From an uncultured Oscillospiraceae bacterium (lineage in GTDB: Bacteria > Bacillota > Clostridia > Oscillospirales > Oscillospiraceae), in assembly GCA_910578505.1 (NCBI GenBank), contig CAJTPV010000002.1:99834-163833 (forward strand): 64,000 bases of DNA. Reading direction: 5' to 3'. The notes below the pieces were generated by a model. It saw only the letters and a list, made by a program, of their open reading frames with translations. It was not told the DNA's origin and ran no database searches. Both the position numbers and the translations under genes were made by a program. Shown one piece after another: positions 7,942 to 17,297 of the stretch (its first letter is position 1; each line of letters begins with the position of its first letter).

Positions 7942-9437
7942 CGCTGGTGGGCGCCGGTCCCGGCGATCCGGGGCTGCTGACAGTCAAGGGCCGCCGGGCG
8001 CTGGAGAGCGCGGAGGTGGTGGTCTACGACCGCCTGGTGGGGCCGGAGGTGCTGGCCCTGATCCCGGAGACGGCCAGGGCCATCGACGTGGGGAAGGAGG
8101 CGTCCCGCCACCTGATCCCGCAGGAGCAAATCAACGACATCCTGCTGCGGGAGGGCCTGGCGGGCCACAACGTGGTGCGGCTGAAGGGGGGCGACCCCTT
8201 TGTGTTCGGCCGGGGCGGCGAGGAGCTGGAGGCCCTGGCCCGCGGGGGCGTGGACTTCGAGGTGGTTCCCGGCGTCACGTCCGCCATCGCGGCGGCGGCC
8301 TACGGGGGCATCCCCGTGACCCACCGGGAGCACAGCTCCTCCTTCCACATCATCACGGGCCGGGCCAAGCGGGGCCAGGACCCGGCGATCGACTACAGGG
8401 CCCTTGTACAGGGCGGGGGGACGCTGGTGTTCCTGATGAGCGTGTCCGCCGCGCCGAAGATCGCGGAGGGGCTGCTGGGGGCGGGCATGGCCCCGGACAC
8501 CCCTGCCGCCATGGTGGAAAACGGCACCCTGCCCAGCCAGCGGCGCTGTGACGCCACGCTGGAGACCCTGCCCCGGAAAATGGCGGAGATGGGCATCCAC
8601 AGCCCCGCGCTGCTGATCGTAGGCGGCGTGTGTACCCTGGGGCCGCTGCTGTGCTGGTTTGCGCGGCGTCCCCTCCACGGGAAGCGGGTGCTGGTGACCC
8701 GCCCCAAGGGCCGGGCCGGGACTTTGTCGGACCGGCTGCGGGACCTGGGGGCCGGCGTGTGGGAACTGCCCTGCATCGCCACGGAGCCCATTGCCCCCTG
8801 CCCGGCAATGGAGGAGGCGCTGCGAAACATCCGCCGGTACCAATGGCTGGCCTTCACCAGTCCCACGGGGGTGGAGGTCTTCTGGAACTGCCTGCGGGGG
8901 CTGGGCCGGGACGCCCGGGCCCTGGGCGGCGTGAAGCTGGCGGCCATCGGCTCCGCTACGGCAAAAGCGCTGGAGGACTGCGGTCTCACGGCAGATTTGG
9001 TGCCGGCGGTCTACGACGGGGCCCATCTGGGGGCGGCGCTGGCGGAGCAGGCCGGGGGCAAGGTGCTGCTGCTGCGGGCCGAGATCGGGTCCCCCGTCCT
9101 GACGGAGCGGCTGGAGCAGGCCGGGGTCTCCTACGACGACATCGCCGTCTACCGCACCCACTACGGCAGCCCCCATTCGCCGCAGCTGCGGAGCGCTCTG
9201 GAGGCCGGTGAGCTGGACTATGTCACCTTCACCTCCGCCTCCACGGTCAAGGGCTTTGCCGCCGCGGCGGGCGAGGGGGCGGACTTCAGCGGCATTGTGG
9301 GCCTGTGCATCGGGGAGCAGACCGCCGCCGAGGCCAGGCGGCACGGCATCCCCGTCCGGGTGGCAGAGGCGGCCACCATCGACGCCCTGACCGCCCTGGC
9401 CTGCGCTGTTTCCAAGCAGGATACCATCGACACATGA
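7926..9437 (+). CDS. Uroporphyrinogen-III methyltransferase / uroporphyrinogen-III synthase fusion
   Basis: This bifunctional protein has 503 residues. Residues 1 to about 245 are a CobA/SUMT domain with GAGPGDPGLLTVKG and the SAM-binding RLKGGDPFVFGRGGEE. From about residue 250 it is a HemD domain (GKRVLVTRPKGRAGTL, then TFTSASTVKGF). HemD cyclises hydroxymethylbilane to uroporphyrinogen III and CobA methylates it twice to precorrin-2, so the fusion couples consecutive steps. The same fusion is widespread in Firmicutes. Directly upstream and downstream genes catalyse the neighbouring reactions. Confidence 0.95.
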   Translation: MAGKVTLVGAGPGDPGLLTVKGRRALESAEVVVYDRLVGPEVLALIPETARAIDVGKEASRHLIPQEQINDILLREGLAGHNVVRLKGGDPFVFGRGGEELEALARGGVDFEVVPGVTSAIAAAAYGGIPVTHREHSSSFHIITGRAKRGQDPAIDYRALVQGGGTLVFLMSVSAAPKIAEGLLGAGMAPDTPAAMVENGTLPSQRRCDATLETLPRKMAEMGIHSPALLIVGGVCTLGPLLCWFARRPLHGKRVLVTRPKGRAGTLSDRLRDLGAGVWELPCIATEPIAPCPAMEEALRNIRRYQWLAFTSPTGVEVFWNCLRGLGRDARALGGVKLAAIGSATAKALEDCGLTADLVPAVYDGAHLGAALAEQAGGKVLLLRAEIGSPVLTERLEQAGVSYDDIAVYRTHYGSPHSPQLRSALEAGELDYVTFTSASTVKGFAAAAGEGADFSGIVGLCIGEQTAAEARRHGIPVRVAEAATIDALTALACAVSKQDTIDT

Positions 9438-9457
9438 CTGACAGGAGGAACCACCCT

Positions 9458-10441
9458 ATGGAACTGATCCACCGTCCCCGCCGCCTGCGCCGTACGGACG
9501 CGGTGCGGCGGCTGTGCCGGGAGACCCGCATGTCCCCGGACAGCCTCATTTACCCCATTTTTGTCGACGAAACTCTCTCCGGCGTCCGCCCCATCCCCAG
9601 CCTGCCGGGGCAGAACCACTACGGCCTGGACAGCGTGACCCAGGCTGTGGCGGAGTGCCTGTCCCACGGCGTGACCCACTGCATGCTCTTCGGCCTGCCG
9701 GCGGCGAAGGACGCCTGCGGCAGCTCGGCCTGGGCGGAAAACGGGGTCATCCAGCAGGCGGTGCGGGCCATCAAGGCGGCATACCCGGATTTTTACGTCA
9801 TCACCGACGTGTGCCTGTGCGAGTACACGGACCACGGCCACTGCGGCATCCTCCACGGCTGCGAGGTGGACAACGACGAGACATTAGACGTGCTGGCCAA
9901 GGTGGCGGTGAGCCACGCTCTGGCGGGAGCGGACATGGTGGCCCCGTCGGACATGATGGACGGCCACGTGGCCGCCCTGCGGCAGGCCCTAGACGGCGCG
10001 GGATGCCAGCACGTCCCCATTATGGCCTACTCGGCCAAGTACGCCTCGGCGTTCTACGGCCCCTTCCGGGCGGCGGCGGGCTCCGCCCCCTCCTTCGGGG
10101 ACCGGCGGGGCTACCAGATGGACCCCCACAACCGGAAGGAGGCATTGCGGGAGTGCGCCCTGGACGCGGCGGAGGGGGCGGACATCCTGATGGTCAAGCC
10201 GGCCCTGAGCTATCTGGACGTGATCCGGGAGTGCGCCGACGCCTTTGACCAGCCCATGTGCGCCTACTCCGTGTCCGGCGAGTACGCCATGGTGAAGGCC
10301 GCTGCCGCCGCCGGGCTGGTGGATGAGCGCCGCGTGATGTGCGAGATCGCGGTGGCGGTGTTCCGGGCCGGGGCGGACATGCTGATCACCTACTACGCCA
10401 AGGAGCTGGCGGACGCCATCCGGCAGGGGGAGATCGGGTAG
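9458..10441 (+). CDS. hemB: Delta-aminolevulinic acid dehydratase (porphobilinogen synthase)
   Basis: HemB condenses two ALA molecules to porphobilinogen. The start is the ATG at 9458 after AGGAGG, giving 327 residues. Active-site lysines are K194 (MAYSAKYAS) and K247 (DILMVKPALS). The cysteine triad C119, C121 and C129 marks the zinc-dependent type. It is the last gene of the tetrapyrrole set. Glutamyl-tRNA reductase and the ALA-forming aminotransferase are absent, so ALA synthesis must be encoded outside the window. Confidence 0.97.
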   Translation: MELIHRPRRLRRTDAVRRLCRETRMSPDSLIYPIFVDETLSGVRPIPSLPGQNHYGLDSVTQAVAECLSHGVTHCMLFGLPAAKDACGSSAWAENGVIQQAVRAIKAAYPDFYVITDVCLCEYTDHGHCGILHGCEVDNDETLDVLAKVAVSHALAGADMVAPSDMMDGHVAALRQALDGAGCQHVPIMAYSAKYASAFYGPFRAAAGSAPSFGDRRGYQMDPHNRKEALRECALDAAEGADILMVKPALSYLDVIRECADAFDQPMCAYSVSGEYAMVKAAAAAGLVDERRVMCEIAVAVFRAGADMLITYYAKELADAIRQGEIG

Positions 10442-10452
10442 CTCCAGCGTCA

Positions 10453-10477
10453 GGGCCTCCGGCTAAGCCGGAGGCCC
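10453..10477 (+). terminator. Probable terminator after hemB
   Basis: A perfect stem GGGCCTCCGGCT/AGCCGGAGGCCC lies 11 bases after the hemB stop. The T tract is poor (TTGG), so termination may be partial. Between here and the promoter at 10672 I see no gene. Confidence 0.5.
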
Positions 10478-10671
10478 TTGGCGTCCCCAGGGGCGGGGCC
10501 GCCCGCTCTATAAAGTTCGAGCAAACTTTTATATACAATTTATTCACAAAATTACCAGCAAAAGGAAAACAGCGCTGTTCACCTGACAGCCACTGCCGCA
10601 AAAGTGCCCGCAAGGGAAATCCCTTTACAGGTTCGGCGGCGCCAATTTTTGAAGAATGTACCATCTTGCTC

Positions 10672-10699
10672 TTGCAATTTCGGTGCGCTATGATATAAT
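10672..10699 (+). promoter_or_regulatory. Promoter of the Pel-type cluster
   Basis: TTGCAA (10672) and TATAAT (10694-10699) have a 16-base spacer and an extended TG upstream of the -10. The leader to pelD is about 110 bases. It contains a GC-rich inverted repeat near 10717-10742, but I could not recognise a cyclic-di-GMP riboswitch in it. Confidence 0.7.
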
Positions 10700-10817
10700 A
10701 GTCAGGAAATCAATGCCGGGCGACGCGCCGCCCGGCCGGCGGCGTACCGACAGACCATGACAGCCACCCCCGATCGAAGCGCTGCGGCCTGTCCGCGCCG
10801 CGGAAAGTGAGAGAACG

Positions 10818-12995
10818 ATGGAGGTATTATTGATTGGAAGCGGCCGAATGGCGGAGGCCATCATTGAGAGGCTGAACAAAAATGGCGACCGCGTCTATCT
10901 GCTGACCGGCCAGAGGGAGAACAAGCCGCTGCGGCAGAAGGTTTTTGAAAAATACAATTACACGTACGACGACGAGAGTGTCAAGGATGTTTTTGAGAGC
11001 GTCAAGCCGGATATCGCGATTTTTACCGGCGCTTGGGACAGCAGCTTTGACTGGCGCCGGGCCCGGCAGGAGTCCGTGCGCTATACGGCGGCGCTCCTGA
11101 ATATTCTGACCGCCTATTCTATGCTGGGATCCGGGCGGTTTGTTTATTTCTCCTCCCAGGAGGTCTTCAGCGGCACCAGCCCCCGGAACCTGCCGGAGTC
11201 CTTTGAAAAATCCCCCAAGGGCTTCCGCAGCATGGCGATTGCCCAGGGGGAGGAAATCTGCGCCAATTACCACCAGAGGCAGGGCCTTGACGTGCGCATT
11301 CTCCGCTTTGACCACGTCTACTGGGTCCCCAAGCGGGGGCAGCCGGAGCTGGACCCCTGCTTCAACATGTGCCTGGAGGCCCTGAAGAGCGGGCGCATCT
11401 CCGCCAGCGACCGGGACGTGTTCTCCATGCTGTTTCTGAAGGACGCCGTGGAGCTGGCCTACAAGGCCAGCACTGCCCCGGAGCTGCCCCGGACTCTCTA
11501 CCACATCTCCTCCATGGAGGAGATCAACGGCCTGCAGCTGGCGGAGATGATCAGCGGCATCATGGGCAAGGGCGTGGAGGTGGTGGACAACTCCGTGGGC
11601 GACAGCCACCGGATCATTCTGGACGGCGGGGCCTTTGTGCAGGACCTGGGGCAGAAAATCCTGACGCCCTATCAGGAGGGCGTGGAGCAGGTGGTCCAGT
11701 ACATGCAGCGCCACAGCGAGAGCTTCATCCGGGCGGAGGACGCCGGCGGCAGCCTCTGGGACCGCTTCCGCCACAGGCTGAAGGTGCTGCTGGCCACCCT
11801 GGTGCCCTACATCGAGAACATCGCCGCCTTTTTCCTCTTCTACTACCTCAACAGCATCGCCGTGGGCAGCGGCTTTTTTGACCGGCTGGACTTCTTTCTG
11901 CTCTATGTGCTGCTCTTCGCCGTGGTCCACGGGCAGAATCAGGCGATCCTCTCCGGCCTTCTGTCCGTGGCGGGCTACTGCGTGCAACAGATGCCCCTGC
12001 GCACCGGCTTTGAGGTGCTGCTGGATTACAACACCTATGTGTGGATCGCCCAGCTGTTTATTGTGGGCCTGGTCATCGGCTACATACGCGACCAGCTGCG
12101 CACCATCAAGCAGGAGAACCGGGACGAGATTGCGTATCTGGAAAACCGGCTCAACGACATCCTGGATATCAACGACAGCAACCTGCGGATGAAGGAGAAC
12201 TTTGAGCTGCAGCTGATCAACCAGCGGGACAGCCTGGGCAAAATCTACGAGATCACCTCCACCCTGGAGCGCCAGGCGCCGGAGGAGGTGCTCTTCACCG
12301 CCGTGCGCATTCTCTCCCAGCTGATGGACTGCGGCGGCGCGGCCATTTACACCGTGGCCAACCGGAGCTTCGCCCGCCTCTTCTCCGCCACCTCGCCGGA
12401 GGCCAAGGAGCTGGGCCACTCCATCGAGTACCCCGCCATGACGGCCATGTACGAGGAGCTGAAGGAGCACCGGGTGTACATCAACAAGACCATGGAGGAG
12501 AAAATGCCGCTGATGGCCAGCGCCGTGTACAACGAGGACGAAATGGCGCTGATCTTCATGCTGTGGGGGATTCCCTGGCAGCGCATGACGCTGGGGGAGG
12601 CCAACCGCCTGGCGGTCATCGGGCAGATGGTGCAGAGCGCCGTGGTGCGGGCCAGCCAGTACCTGGAAACTTTGCGCAGCGAGCGGTTCGTGGAGGACAG
12701 CCGGCTGATGGAGGAAAAGGCCTTCCTCCAGCTGTCCCAGGCGTTTTTCACCGCCCAGGACCAGGGGCTGACCGAGTGCTCCCTGCTGGAGGTGTCCGTG
12801 CCGGACAACGACTACGTGCGGGCGGCGGCGGCCCTCAGCCGCAGCACCCGCCAGTCGGACTACATGGGCGCGGCCGGCGGCGGCTCCCTCCATGTCCTGC
12901 TGGCCAACACCAGCCCGGACAACGCCGTGTTCGTCATCCAGCGGTTCCTGGCCGCCGGGTATGAGAGCCGGCTGGTGAGGAGGGAGGAGACGTGA
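10818..12995 (+). CDS. pelD: PelD-like cyclic-di-GMP receptor with N-terminal SDR-like domain
   Basis: The 725-residue protein has four parts. Residues 1 to about 300 resemble an NAD-dependent epimerase/SDR, but the glycine loop is only GSGRMA (7-12). The YxxxK catalytic motif is not evident where FRSMAIAQGEEI stands, so it is probably inactive. Hydrophobic helices at about 330-422 are followed by a coiled coil (about 425-455), a GAF-like domain (about 470-620) and a GGDEF-like C-terminus. There the I-site R678-x-x-D681 is kept, while the GGDEF position reads AGGGS. PelD recruits Pel synthesis proteins and activates them on c-di-GMP binding. Position at the head of a D-E-A-F-G gene order supports the call. 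Confidence 0.85.
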   Translation: MEVLLIGSGRMAEAIIERLNKNGDRVYLLTGQRENKPLRQKVFEKYNYTYDDESVKDVFESVKPDIAIFTGAWDSSFDWRRARQESVRYTAALLNILTAYSMLGSGRFVYFSSQEVFSGTSPRNLPESFEKSPKGFRSMAIAQGEEICANYHQRQGLDVRILRFDHVYWVPKRGQPELDPCFNMCLEALKSGRISASDRDVFSMLFLKDAVELAYKASTAPELPRTLYHISSMEEINGLQLAEMISGIMGKGVEVVDNSVGDSHRIILDGGAFVQDLGQKILTPYQEGVEQVVQYMQRHSESFIRAEDAGGSLWDRFRHRLKVLLATLVPYIENIAAFFLFYYLNSIAVGSGFFDRLDFFLLYVLLFAVVHGQNQAILSGLLSVAGYCVQQMPLRTGFEVLLDYNTYVWIAQLFIVGLVIGYIRDQLRTIKQENRDEIAYLENRLNDILDINDSNLRMKENFELQLINQRDSLGKIYEITSTLERQAPEEVLFTAVRILSQLMDCGGAAIYTVANRSFARLFSATSPEAKELGHSIEYPAMTAMYEELKEHRVYINKTMEEKMPLMASAVYNEDEMALIFMLWGIPWQRMTLGEANRLAVIGQMVQSAVVRASQYLETLRSERFVEDSRLMEEKAFLQLSQAFFTAQDQGLTECSLLEVSVPDNDYVRAAAALSRSTRQSDYMGAAGGGSLHVLLANTSPDNAVFVIQRFLAAGYESRLVRREET

Positions 12996-13993
12996 TGGCG
13001 TGGCTGCGGACAGCGGCGGGCCTGGTGCCGGGCGGCTGGACCCTGGAGGAAAAGGTGTTCATCCTCGTGTTTCTGCTGAATCTGCTGGCAGCCCTGCTCT
13101 ACCTGCTGCTGGGGACCCTGGTGGTCTCCCCTCTGCGGATGCGCAAGGAGCGGAAGGCGGGCACGGAGGTCCTCCACGACAACCGGCGGACCTATCTGCT
13201 GCGCTTTCTGGTCATGGTGTTCTGCCCGGTGGTGGGGCCGCTGTTCTTCTGCTTCTCCTACCTGCTGTTCCGCCTGCCCCTGTGGATGCAGCCCAACCTG
13301 GTGGACGTGGTGTTCAGCAAGGAGCGGGTCCGGTCCTGGACGCGGGCCGACGAGGAGCGCTGCCGGAACATCCTGCCCCTGGAGGAGGCCATGTTCATCA
13401 ACGAAAAGCGGGACCTGCGCCTGGTGATGATGAACACCATCCGCGGAGACGTCCACGCCGCCCTGGGGGTGATCACCCTGGCCCTGAACAGCGAGGACTC
13501 CGAGACCGCCCACTACGCCGCCTCTGTTCTCACCAGCGAGCTGGATGAGTTCCGGGTCAAGGTGCGCCGGCTCCGCCTGCGCATAGAGGAGGAGGGGCCG
13601 GAGGAGACCGGGGCCGAGGAGGAGCTGATCCCCTATATGGACAGCTTTTTGAAGCAGGGCCTGTTTACCGGGCAGGAGAGCCATAAGATGGCGGCGATCC
13701 TGGACGCCGCCGCCCAGTCCCTGTTTGAGAAGAATCCCCGCCGTTTGACGCCGGAGCTCTACGAGAGCATCTGTATGCGTCTGATGGACATGGGGGATTT
13801 GAATGGGACGCAAAGCTGGTGTCTACGGCTGGCTGAACAGTACCCGGACTGTCTGGCCGCGTATACCTGCCGGCTGAAGCTGTATTTCGCCGTGAAGGAC
13901 CGGGCCGCTTTCTTTGAAACGCTCAACGCCCTGCGCGAGTCCAGCGTGGTCATTGACCGGGATACGCTGGAGCTCATCAAGGTGTTTATCTGA
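12995..13993 (+). CDS. pelE: PelE-like membrane/scaffold protein
   Basis: PelE is a membrane-anchored repeat protein that bridges PelD and PelF in the Pel synthase complex. This 332-residue protein has two N-terminal membrane helices (about residues 20-42 and 65-88) and a helical, TPR/HEAT-like cytoplasmic remainder. Primary sequence matches are weak in this family, so order and topology carry the call. The ATG at 12995 overlaps the pelD stop (TGATG); a GTG one codon earlier is an alternative start. Confidence 0.72.
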   Translation: MAWLRTAAGLVPGGWTLEEKVFILVFLLNLLAALLYLLLGTLVVSPLRMRKERKAGTEVLHDNRRTYLLRFLVMVFCPVVGPLFFCFSYLLFRLPLWMQPNLVDVVFSKERVRSWTRADEERCRNILPLEEAMFINEKRDLRLVMMNTIRGDVHAALGVITLALNSEDSETAHYAASVLTSELDEFRVKVRRLRLRIEEEGPEETGAEEELIPYMDSFLKQGLFTGQESHKMAAILDAAAQSLFEKNPRRLTPELYESICMRLMDMGDLNGTQSWCLRLAEQYPDCLAAYTCRLKLYFAVKDRAAFFETLNALRESSVVIDRDTLELIKVFI

Positions 13994-14026
13994 GGGGCGC
14001 CCGGACCCCGGCGAGGAGGAAAACTG

Positions 14027-15841
14027 ATGGTATCACGCCGCAACTTTTTATCCATTGCCGCCATTATGCTGATCATATTCTTCATGTTCCAGTTTACCAG
14101 CGTGGCGCTGGAGCTGTGGAATGACTACGAGGAGAACGAGTACGTCGTGGACGTGGAGGCGCTGGCGGGCAGAGCCGCCGCCTTCGGCGCGGAGGGCATA
14201 CCGGCCCGGACCGCCTGGGGGACGGAGCGGAAATGCGCGGCCTATATCGGCGGGGCCGGCCGCCCGTCCCGGCAGGTGGCGGAGGCCTGGTGCGCCTACG
14301 CCAAGCGGGAGCTGATCGCCGCGGCGGACCTGGCGGCCTACAGCCCCGGCGGCAGGGTCCCGGAGCTGCTGATCGTGGACGGCGCCCGGCTAGACTGGAA
14401 TACCAGCGCCTGCCGGAAGCTGCTCAGCTATGCGGCCCAGGGCACCAGCCTGGTTTTCGCCTCCCTGCCGGCCCCCTCCGTCATCGGGGACATCTCGGCC
14501 CTGCGGGAGCTGCTGGGCATTGAGGAGATCCGCCAGGAGCGCACGCAGGTGAAGGAGATCTTTCTGTACGACGGCTTTCTGCTGGGGGGCGCGGTGATCT
14601 ACGGCTCCGACGACCCCAGGGACGCCTGGCGGCAGGACCTGTCCCTGACCATGCCCTGGTATACCCTCACCACCGGCACCAAGGTCTACATGAAGGGCAC
14701 GCCCGCCGGCGATGTCCCGCTGGCGGACCACCCGCCCCTCATCTGGCGGCGGAGCCTGGGCGGGGCCTACGTGTTCGCGGTCAACGGCGACTATATGGAG
14801 GACGCCGCCGGGCTGGGCATCCTCTCCGCCATCAGCTATGAGTCCAGCGCCTACAGCGTCTACCCGGTGGTGAACGCCCAGAACCTGGTGGTGGCCAACT
14901 ACCCCGGCCTGGCCACGGAGAACGGCAGGACGCTGGCCCGCTACTACAGCATGTCCATGCGGGGCGTGTACCGGGATATTCTGTGGCCGGGGGTCACCAG
15001 CGTGTACAAGTGGGGCGGCCTGGGGCTGTCGTGCATGATGGCCATGCAGTTCGACTACGCGGACAGCGCCCAGCCGGACGCGGGGCAGTTTATCTACTAC
15101 ATGAAGCTGATCAACGAGCTCCACGGGGAGGCGGGGCTGTCCGGCAGCCAGGTGTCGGACTTGCCGGTGACCGGCAAGCTGGCGGAGGACTTCGCGTTTC
15201 TCGAAAACGCCCGTCTGCCCTACCAGTTCTCCTCCTTCTACGCCGGCGCTCTGGAGAGTACGGACGTCAGCGCCGCCCTGGGCTGGGAGGATATGGCCTC
15301 CGTGCGGACAGTGGTGCGGCCCTATACCGGCGGCGGCGGGCTCATCGGCTATGAGACCGACCGGGTGACCTGGCAGACGGCGGTGACCGACGGGCTCAGC
15401 CACACCTACCGGAGCGACCTGCGGATGCGGGGGGTGGAGACCGCCCTGGCCTACACCAGCGTGCTGGTCGATATGCTGGACACGGTGTACCCGGAGACGG
15501 TGGACGACACCTGGGGCCTGATCTCCAAAAATCTGACCTCGGACGTCCCCTCCGCCTGGAAGAGCTTTGGGAAATTCGACGCCACCACCGTCTCCGAGTG
15601 CGACGGGCGTGTGCGCGATTTTCTCGCGATGGATTACGACAGCAGCTATGACGGCACGACCGTCCGCATCAGCCGCAGCGGCAGCGGGCCGGCCTGGTTT
15701 ATCCTGCGCATCAACCAGCAGACGGTGGACACGGTGACCGGCGGCAGCGCCGTGCGGCTGGAGAGCGGCGCGTTCCTCATAGAGGCCCAGGCGCCGGAGG
15801 TGACGGTGGCGCTGCGGGTGGTACATGACGCGCCGGCGTGA
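14027..15841 (+). CDS. PelA-type deacetylase-like protein (DUF2194 type)
   Basis: The protein has 604 residues with a single N-terminal membrane anchor (IAAIMLIIFFMFQFTSVAL) and a large extracytoplasmic part. Gram-positive Pel operons carry a stand-alone PelA deacetylase unit at this place, which partially de-N-acetylates the GalNAc-rich polymer. A possible metal-binding motif FDYAD (residues 342-346) sits after a hydrophobic strand, where polysaccharide deacetylases have their Asp pair. I do not see the glycoside hydrolase domain found in Pseudomonas PelA. AGGAGGAAA precedes the ATG. The exact catalytic residues are not certain. Confidence 0.72.
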   Translation: MVSRRNFLSIAAIMLIIFFMFQFTSVALELWNDYEENEYVVDVEALAGRAAAFGAEGIPARTAWGTERKCAAYIGGAGRPSRQVAEAWCAYAKRELIAAADLAAYSPGGRVPELLIVDGARLDWNTSACRKLLSYAAQGTSLVFASLPAPSVIGDISALRELLGIEEIRQERTQVKEIFLYDGFLLGGAVIYGSDDPRDAWRQDLSLTMPWYTLTTGTKVYMKGTPAGDVPLADHPPLIWRRSLGGAYVFAVNGDYMEDAAGLGILSAISYESSAYSVYPVVNAQNLVVANYPGLATENGRTLARYYSMSMRGVYRDILWPGVTSVYKWGGLGLSCMMAMQFDYADSAQPDAGQFIYYMKLINELHGEAGLSGSQVSDLPVTGKLAEDFAFLENARLPYQFSSFYAGALESTDVSAALGWEDMASVRTVVRPYTGGGGLIGYETDRVTWQTAVTDGLSHTYRSDLRMRGVETALAYTSVLVDMLDTVYPETVDDTWGLISKNLTSDVPSAWKSFGKFDATTVSECDGRVRDFLAMDYDSSYDGTTVRISRSGSGPAWFILRINQQTVDTVTGGSAVRLESGAFLIEAQAPEVTVALRVVHDAPA

Positions 15842-15868
15842 CCGGCGGAAGACAGGAAGAGGTAAGGC

Positions 15869-17281
15869 ATGCGTATTTGTATTGTGGTGGAGGGCTGCTA
15901 CCCCTATGCGGTGGGCGGCGTGTCCAGCTGGGTTCACAGCATCATCCGCTCCTTTCCGGAGTATGAGTTCGTGCTGCAGACCATTGTGCCCAACCGCTCG
16001 CTGCGGGGAGCGTTCATGTATACGCTGCCGGACAATGTCTCGGAGGTCCACGAGCTCTATCTGGAGGACGTGGACTGGGACCACCGCCGGCGGCGGATGA
16101 GCCGCCAGCAGTTCAACGCCCTGCGCAGCCTGCTGCTGGACCAGCAGATCGACTGGGAGACGCTGATCGACTACTGGCAGCAGAACAACTGCTCCCTCAA
16201 CAAGCTGCTTATGGGCGAGGATTTCCTGAAGGCGGTGCAGAATTTCTATCAGGTCCACTACAGCCAGGTGGTGTTCTCCGATTTTCTGTGGATGATGCGC
16301 TCCATCTATCTGCCGCTCTTCCGCGCCCTGAAGACCCGGCTGCCCCAGGCGGATCTATACCACTGCCTGTCCACCGGGTACGCGGGCGTGCTGGGCAGCA
16401 TGGGCAAGTACCTGTACGGCAGCCCCCTGCTGATCTCCGAGCACGGCATCTACACCCGGGAGCGGGAGGAGGACCTGGTGAAGGCCAAGTGGGTCCAGGG
16501 GCTGTACAAGAATGTGTGGATCAACCAGTTCAAAAAGATGTCCCGCCTGGCCTACGGGCGGGCCGACCTGGTGACCAGCCTGTATGAGCAGGCCCGCCTC
16601 CTGCAGATCGAGCTGGACTGCCCGGAGCAGAAAACCACCGTCACGCCCAACGGCATCGCCGTGGAGCGGTTCCAGGACCTGCCGGGCAGGACGGAGGAGG
16701 ACGAGGGCCATATCAACGTGGGCACCGTGCTGCGCATCAGCCCCATCAAGGACGTCAAGACCATGATCCAGGCCTTCAGCGCCGCCCAGGAGCGGGAGCC
16801 GGCCCTGAAGCTCTGGATCATGGGGCCCTGGGAGGAGGGCGACGAATACGCCCAGGAGTGCTTTGATCTGGTCAAGGAGCTGGAGCTGGACAACGTGGTC
16901 TTCACCGGCAGGATCGACGTCCGGGACTACCTGGGCCGAATGGACATGACCATCCTCACCAGCATCAGCGAGGGCCAGCCCCTGACCATCCTGGAGAGCT
17001 TCGCCGCCCACAAGCCGGTGATCGCTACCAACGTGGGCAACTGCCAGGGGCTGGTGCTGGGGGAGGCCGACGATATCGGGCCGGCCGGTCTGATCACCCA
17101 CATCATGAACCAGCAGGAGATCGCCCAGGCCATCCTCTACCTGGCCCACCACCCGGAGGAGCGGCGGCAGATGGGGGAAAACGGCTACCGGCGGGTGATG
17201 GCCCGCTACCGCATTGAGCAGATGCTGGACGACTACCGCCGCATCTACGGCGGCTTTGCGGAGCGCATAAACAAGGCATAG
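15869..17281 (+). CDS. pelF: Pel polysaccharide glycosyltransferase PelF (GT4)
   Basis: PelF is the cytosolic polymerase of the Pel system and uses UDP-GalNAc. The 470-residue protein has the PelF N-terminus ICIVVEGCYPYAVGGVSSW, the SEHGIYTRERE segment and a GT-B C-domain. The EX7E pair is E368 and E376 in EGQPLTILE. Length and both motifs fit PelF rather than a generic GT4. It lies 28 bases after the deacetylase and 17 before pelG. Confidence 0.94.
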   Translation: MRICIVVEGCYPYAVGGVSSWVHSIIRSFPEYEFVLQTIVPNRSLRGAFMYTLPDNVSEVHELYLEDVDWDHRRRRMSRQQFNALRSLLLDQQIDWETLIDYWQQNNCSLNKLLMGEDFLKAVQNFYQVHYSQVVFSDFLWMMRSIYLPLFRALKTRLPQADLYHCLSTGYAGVLGSMGKYLYGSPLLISEHGIYTREREEDLVKAKWVQGLYKNVWINQFKKMSRLAYGRADLVTSLYEQARLLQIELDCPEQKTTVTPNGIAVERFQDLPGRTEEDEGHINVGTVLRISPIKDVKTMIQAFSAAQEREPALKLWIMGPWEEGDEYAQECFDLVKELELDNVVFTGRIDVRDYLGRMDMTILTSISEGQPLTILESFAAHKPVIATNVGNCQGLVLGEADDIGPAGLITHIMNQQEIAQAILYLAHHPEERRQMGENGYRRVMARYRIEQMLDDYRRIYGGFAERINKA

Positions 17282-17297
17282 AGAGGAGGCCGCTGTT

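Noticed and set aside
10442..10817. Possible cyclic-di-GMP riboswitch in the pel leader
   Set aside because: I looked for GEMM-type conserved bases and tetraloop/receptor elements and did not find them; only a GC-rich inverted repeat is present.
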